NCBI RefSeq assembly: GCF_900099835.1
Contig: NZ_FNKP01000004.1
Span: 248,001 to 312,000, forward strand
Direction of reading: 5' to 3'
DNA length: 64,000 nt
DNA from: Paraburkholderia fungorum
GTDB taxonomy: Bacteria; Pseudomonadota; Gammaproteobacteria; Burkholderiales; Burkholderiaceae
Shown: piece by piece, positions 60,791 through 64,000 of the stretch
Position numbering within the stretch: position 1 is the first letter of the stretch
Layout: every line of letters starts with the position of its first letter
The notes under the pieces: generated by a model
What the model saw: the letters and a program-made list of their open reading frames with translations, nothing else
The model's database searches: none
Told to the model about the DNA's origin: nothing
Program-made: the position numbers and the translations under genes

Positions 60791-60948
60791 GCGCAGCGCG
60801 ACCATGCTGCGCGGGAACGACCTAACGTTCCCGACTGTGAGCCTCACGGCTCCCTGAGCGCCACGACCCCGAAAAGGTCGTGGCGCCCGGGTCTTCTATC
60901 ACTGAATCCGAAGCGCGCTCCTCTGACCGGGGAACGCGCTTTTTTTTG
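60791..60948 (+). ncRNA. Candidate structured RNA with serial hairpins and terminator
   Basis: In 158 bases there are five perfect or near-perfect stems: GCGCAGC/GCTGCGC (60791-60812), CGGGAACG/CGTTCCCG (60812-60833), GAGCC/GGCTC (60839-60852), GCGCCACGACC/GGTCGTGGCGC with loop CCGAAAA (60858-60886), and AAGCGCG/CGCGCTT followed by a run of T (60911-60948). No reading frame explains this. It could be a small RNA, the leader of the gene starting at 60977, or a single-strand DNA structure such as an origin of transfer. No promoter was identified. Confidence 0.55.
60911..60948 (+). terminator. Rho-independent terminator
   Basis: AAGCGCG and CGCGCTT pair around a 17-base loop, followed by eight T in a row ending near 60948. 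It is at the 3' end of the hairpin-rich stretch. Confidence 0.75.
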
Positions 60949-60976
60949 TCCTGTGCCTTTGACCTGTGGAGGTGTC

Positions 60977-61246
60977 TTGCTGCTTCCTGACCGTCTTGAT
61001 ACGCGCATTGCCGACTCGATCGCCAGACAGATCGAAGAGGAGCGCGCCTGTACCGATACCGCTTCGCCAGCATGGCGTGAGCGGTGCGAGGTTGCCCGGA
61101 TCGCTGCATACAGCGACCCCGAGCGCCGTGTCTTTCTGTCCCACATTGCCGAAGTCCGCGGAGAGGCGGCTGCAACCCATCTGGAGCATTCAGCCAGAGA
61201 GTTGCGCACGACGGCGATATTCTTTCTTTCAAGGAAACCCTCATGA
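60977..61246 (+). CDS. Small DUF7696-like protein (89 aa)
   Basis: The start is a TTG at 60977, four bases after GGAGG. The protein has RIADSIARQIEEERACTDTA, then WRERCEVARIAAYSDPERRVFLSHIAEVRGEAAATHLE, the W/R-x-R-C-E-x-R...YLxxVxxxRG-x-A-A pattern of a family of small Burkholderia phage and plasmid proteins I recall as DUF7696. It overlaps the next gene by four bases (ATGA). It probably serves the same early function, unknown in detail. Confidence 0.65.
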   Translation: MLLPDRLDTRIADSIARQIEEERACTDTASPAWRERCEVARIAAYSDPERRVFLSHIAEVRGEAAATHLEHSARELRTTAIFFLSRKPS

Positions 61247-62631
61247 ACGCTGTTCCCAGTTTGTCCGGCGCTCCGCCCAGGAGCATTGTCGAAGAAAGAG
61301 CGCTGCGGCCGCCAACGATCGGCAAGATCCGCCCCGGCATCAAGGTGCTCAAGCAGGCAGTTGCCAATGCGAATCCCAACGCGGTGGCGCTCTATGAAGA
61401 GATGGTCGTCGCCGGCGACTCGTTCGAAACGATCGAGAAAGTGCTCGAATCACGGTTTAGTATCAGAAACGCCATGATTCCGCGCAACGCGCCGTATTTC
61501 ACCTGCCGTAAATCCGATTTCACCAACCCCGATGTGGCCACCGAGATTCTCCGCCTGTATGGAGAGGACCGCGGGCAAGGCGTGAAGCTCTATCGCTTTC
61601 CGGTGCTGTTCGCGTTCAACGACTGGATGGGCAATCTGCCCAACCAGATGACCGCGTGGGGCACCACCGGCCGCAAGTTCTTCTCGGAATACGGCAGCGA
61701 TGGTCAGCGGTACTGCAAGACCTATGCGAAGGTCGAGCGCGCGCCGCGAGCACAGCGGGCCAGCCGCACGTTTGGTGGCCGTGACATCATCTTCCGTCAG
61801 GACGATGCGATTCCCGACGGGATCTGCGATCCCGAGCGCTGTCCGCAGTATCAGTCGCGCCAGTGCAATCTGTCGGCGAGCTTTATTTTCGCTATCCCTG
61901 ATATCAGGGGTCTTGGACTTATCGAGTTGCCGACCAACAGCATCTACGTGCTGCAGAAGGCGTATTCCGCCATGCAGACCGTCGTGCTCGCACGCGGCAG
62001 GCTGACGGGCACGCGGTTCTGGATATCGAAGCGGGAGTTCGATATCACACGGATCGGCGATAACGGCGAACCGTTGCGCGCAAAGCAGATGCTGACAGTG
62101 CTGGACGCGGAGATCGACATCGGGTCTCTTCTTGATGGCGCCGATCATCCGGAGCCGGCGCTCGCGGCGGCCAATCGGGCGGTCGCGCTGGTCGAGGCTG
62201 GCGGCAACATCGTTCCGTTGCGGGTCGATGGCGACGAAGGTGCTTTCGCCTACTCTGTGCCGGGCGCACAGGATGCGGCATCTGACCCGGGTTCCGAATC
62301 CGGCGTTGCTCATCCGGCTGGTGGGCCTGCTTCCGGTTCGCTACTGGCCCATGTCCTGGGGCAGGCCGGTGATCCAGCTGGAGAGGCCATCAGCGAGACG
62401 ATTGAGGAAAAGCGGGACCGTATGTCAGACCTCCTCAAGCGTCTCGGCCTGAGCTCGGAAGATCGCAAACACGATTTCAAGGTGTTCGCGCATGTCCGGT
62501 TCGGTCGAGGATGGGTCGAACGGGTGCAGGATGTTGACGCGATGATTGGGCGACTCGAAACTGCGCTCAATGATCCGGCGACTCTCGATCGGGAGATCGT
62601 CGAAGCACGTCAGCACTCGTTGCTTATCTGA
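61243..62631 (+). CDS. Gp3-like 'hydrolase or metal-binding' protein / recombination directionality factor-like
   Basis: A 462-residue protein. Its N-terminal 300 residues match what I know of the Gp3-like family: APYFTCRKSDFTNPDVATEIL, YGEDRGQGVKLYRFPVLFAF, WGTTGRKFFSEYGSDGQRYCKTYA and a Cys cluster CDPERCPQYQSRQCNLS that probably binds zinc. Members are plasmid or phage proteins, some of them recombination directionality factors. The C-terminal 160 residues are variable, ending in a helical part (EKRDRMSDLLKRLGLSSEDRKHDFK). The start at 61243 overlaps the previous gene. Which DNA transaction it serves is not known. Confidence 0.72.
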   Translation: MNAVPSLSGAPPRSIVEERALRPPTIGKIRPGIKVLKQAVANANPNAVALYEEMVVAGDSFETIEKVLESRFSIRNAMIPRNAPYFTCRKSDFTNPDVATEILRLYGEDRGQGVKLYRFPVLFAFNDWMGNLPNQMTAWGTTGRKFFSEYGSDGQRYCKTYAKVERAPRAQRASRTFGGRDIIFRQDDAIPDGICDPERCPQYQSRQCNLSASFIFAIPDIRGLGLIELPTNSIYVLQKAYSAMQTVVLARGRLTGTRFWISKREFDITRIGDNGEPLRAKQMLTVLDAEIDIGSLLDGADHPEPALAAANRAVALVEAGGNIVPLRVDGDEGAFAYSVPGAQDAASDPGSESGVAHPAGGPASGSLLAHVLGQAGDPAGEAISETIEEKRDRMSDLLKRLGLSSEDRKHDFKVFAHVRFGRGWVERVQDVDAMIGRLETALNDPATLDREIVEARQHSLLI

Positions 62632-62652
62632 GCGTTTGCTCATCACTTTTTG

Positions 62653-62676
62653 CCAGCCCTTCGGGGCTGGTCTTTC
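62653..62676 (+). terminator. Hairpin terminator after the Gp3-like gene
   Basis: CCAGCCC-TTCG-GGGCTGG, a perfect 7-base stem closed by a UUCG tetraloop, followed by TCTTTCC. It lies 22 bases after the stop codon. Confidence 0.7.
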
Positions 62677-62789
62677 CCCCGCGAGAACATTTCAGCAAGC
62701 AGGCTTGCTCAAGTGTTTTCGACAGCGCATCGCGCATCGAAACAGCCCGCTTCGGCGGCCATTCACTGTATCGCCAACGGAGTCGCACC

Positions 62790-63269
62790 ATGCGCCGGGT
62801 AGGCAACCTGACCGCGTTCTTCGGCGCGGACGATGTTTTCAGCAACTGGCATCCATGCCGGTTCAGCTATCACGATGTGCAGTTCACGTGTGTCGAACAG
62901 TTCATGATGTTCGCCAAAGCGAAGCTGTTTGATGATGAACAGTCTGCATCGAAGATCCTCGCAACGGATGATCCCATGACGCAGAAAATGATCGGCCGGA
63001 GGGTCGCCAATTTCGATCTCGCGCGATGGGAGTTGCGTCGCGAGTCGATCGTGTTTGTGGGGTGCCGTGAGAAGTTTTCGCAGAACCCTGGATTGCGCTC
63101 GATCCTTCTCGCTACGGCACCGACCGAACTGGTCGAGGCGAGTCCATACGACCTGATCTGGGGTATCGGACTGGGCGAGCGGGATGCGCGTATCGCTGAC
63201 AGACAGCACTGGCGCGGGCGAAATCTGCTCGGTATTACGCTGATGCGCGTGCGTGATGCGCTGTCGTAA
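62790..63269 (+). CDS. NADAR / YbiA family protein
   Basis: A 159-residue protein of the NADAR family, which acts on ADP-ribose compounds. Landmarks are FFGADDVFSNWHPCRFSYHD, FTCVEQFMMFAKAKLF (catalytic Glu in VEQF), GRRVANFDLARWELRRESIV, KFSQNPGLRSILLATAPTELVEASPYDLIWGIG and HWRGRNLLGITLMRVRD. Members can remove ADP-ribose from guanine in DNA or handle riboflavin intermediates, and are common in phages and mobile elements. GGAG precedes the ATG. It stands between two terminators, so it is its own transcription unit. A counter-defence role is possible. Confidence 0.92.
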   Translation: MRRVGNLTAFFGADDVFSNWHPCRFSYHDVQFTCVEQFMMFAKAKLFDDEQSASKILATDDPMTQKMIGRRVANFDLARWELRRESIVFVGCREKFSQNPGLRSILLATAPTELVEASPYDLIWGIGLGERDARIADRQHWRGRNLLGITLMRVRDALS

Positions 63270-63311
63270 ACCTGACGTTTAACTCACCGCAACGCGGTGA
63301 ACCACCCATGA

Positions 63312-63335
63312 GGCTGCCAGCAGGCGGCCTTTTTG
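63312..63335 (+). terminator. Rho-independent terminator after the NADAR gene
   Basis: AGGCTGCC-AGCA-GGCGGCCT with a run of five T. A second small stem, TCACCGC-AAC-GCGGTGA, lies just before it (63284-63300). Confidence 0.78.
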
Positions 63336-63353
63336 CATTTACGGAGGCGGAAT

Positions 63354-64000
63354 TGAAAGTCGCACATTTTTCTGACCTGCACTATTCACCTGAAAACCTC
63401 GCGGAGTCTGATCGGTGCTTTTCCTTTGCAGTCGGGGATGCCATCGAACGGAAGGCCGAGGTCGCGGTGATTTCCGGTGACGCTACCGACCACCGGCTCG
63501 ATGCACATGCTCCCTCGCTGAACGCACTGGCCACGCAGGTTCACCGGCTGGCCGCCGAAATGCCTGTCCTCATGTTGCAGGGTACGTTCTCGCACGAGCC
63601 ACCCGGCACGCTCGATAACTTCGCGCTGATGGGTGCCACGCACCCGGTTCACATCGCCGATCGGGTATCTCAGGTCGCGCTGATCGGCGGAAGATTTCTC
63701 GCATCGGATGGGCCGCTGTTCTCGCCTGAGGTCTTGCGGGACATCATCGCGCTACAACCGCAAGCCGTTTTCACGTGCCTTCCGACGGTCAACAAGGGCC
63801 AGCTTGCAGTGAGCGTTGGCGCGCTCGCAGCAGGTACGGAACTGGGCGACGTGCTTGCCGCCTATCTGGCAGCGGCAGGCCGCGTGAACGCCGGGCTGCG
63901 GGAAGCGGGTATCCCAACGATCGGTGTGTCGCATGGGACCGTGAACGGGTGTACCACCGAGCACGGTGTAACCATGGCGGGCTTTGATCATGAGTTCTCG
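63354..64000 (+). CDS. Metallophosphoesterase (SbcD/Mre11-like), cut by the window end
   Basis: The first 215 codons of a calcineurin-like phosphoesterase. It starts with TTG five bases after GGAGG. Metal-site motifs are FSDLHYSP (D-x-H), ISGDATDHRLD (G-D-x-x-D/H), LQGTFSHEPPG (in place of G-N-H-E) and GVSHGTVNG (His). The form resembles DNA repair exonucleases of the SbcD/Mre11 type found on plasmids and phages. The Asn of the G-N-H motif is replaced by Thr-Phe-Ser; activity may be altered. The partner ATPase (SbcC-like) might follow outside the window. Confidence 0.85.

Noticed and set aside
1..64000. CRISPR array
   Set aside because: No regularly spaced short direct repeats were seen anywhere. 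The repeats present are long, dispersed and irregular.
1..64000. Insertion sequence with transposase
   Set aside because: No transposase reading frame or paired terminal repeats were found. The dispersed repeats are non-coding, so they are listed as repeats only.

Overview
The window looks like accessory DNA of a Burkholderiaceae bacterium (Paraburkholderia / Burkholderia / Caballeronia type). The evidence is high-GC codon use in almost every gene, a phasin-like protein of polyhydroxyalkanoate granules, a MocR regulator, T6SS debris and several small proteins of the kind seen in that family. The right third carries conjugation genes, so the window is probably part of a plasmid or megaplasmid, or of an integrated conjugative element. 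This placement is inference; no replication gene was identified.

Left third (1-33000): a patchwork of metabolic and regulatory genes with many decay scars. It starts with a minimal tyrosine recombinase and an exported arylsulfatase set among dispersed repeats. Next come remnants of a type VI secretion effector with a DUF6708 neighbour, a VOC gene broken by a nonsense codon, and a MocR / FMN-binding / monooxygenase / LysE / LysR block. A frameshifted uracil-DNA glycosylase-like gene precedes an eight-gene minus-strand catabolic operon (12610-20320). That operon encodes an outer-membrane channel, alpha/beta hydrolase, extradiol-type VOC protein, Rieske ferredoxin, flavin monooxygenase, MFS transporter, cyclase-family hydrolase and FAH-family enzyme. 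It faces a NodD-type LysR gene across a nod-box-like site. Beyond it lie two phosphate uptake systems (NptA-like; Pit with DUF47), small Burkholderia-type proteins, the phasin, a frameshifted mgtC, and a TetR/cupin/NAD(P)-binding block with two clear operators.

Middle (33000-41000): two related stand-alone KAP-like P-loop NTPases in tandem, separated by 556 bases, then small hypothetical genes and a DUF3268 zinc-finger protein. Several intergenic repeats occur here, including one arm of a 117-base inverted repeat whose other arm is at 904-1020.

Right third (41000-64000): a tightly overlapping conjugation operon (VirB11, VirB2, VirB3, VirB4, TrbJ/VirB5, TrbL/VirB6, a TraI_2-type protein without its expected HD residues, TraD coupling protein, DUF4400 and others). 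No VirB8, VirB9 or VirB10 is present. The promoter regions before this operon and before the next block share a perfect palindrome and flanking sequence, and a third related promoter module lies at 60401. Then follow a UvrD-type helicase, a DUF2726 protein, small genes, a minus-strand DUF1845-like / alanine-proline-rich membrane protein / bactofilin group, a hairpin-rich stretch ending in a terminator (candidate RNA), a Gp3-like protein, a NADAR protein and a metallophosphoesterase cut by the window end.
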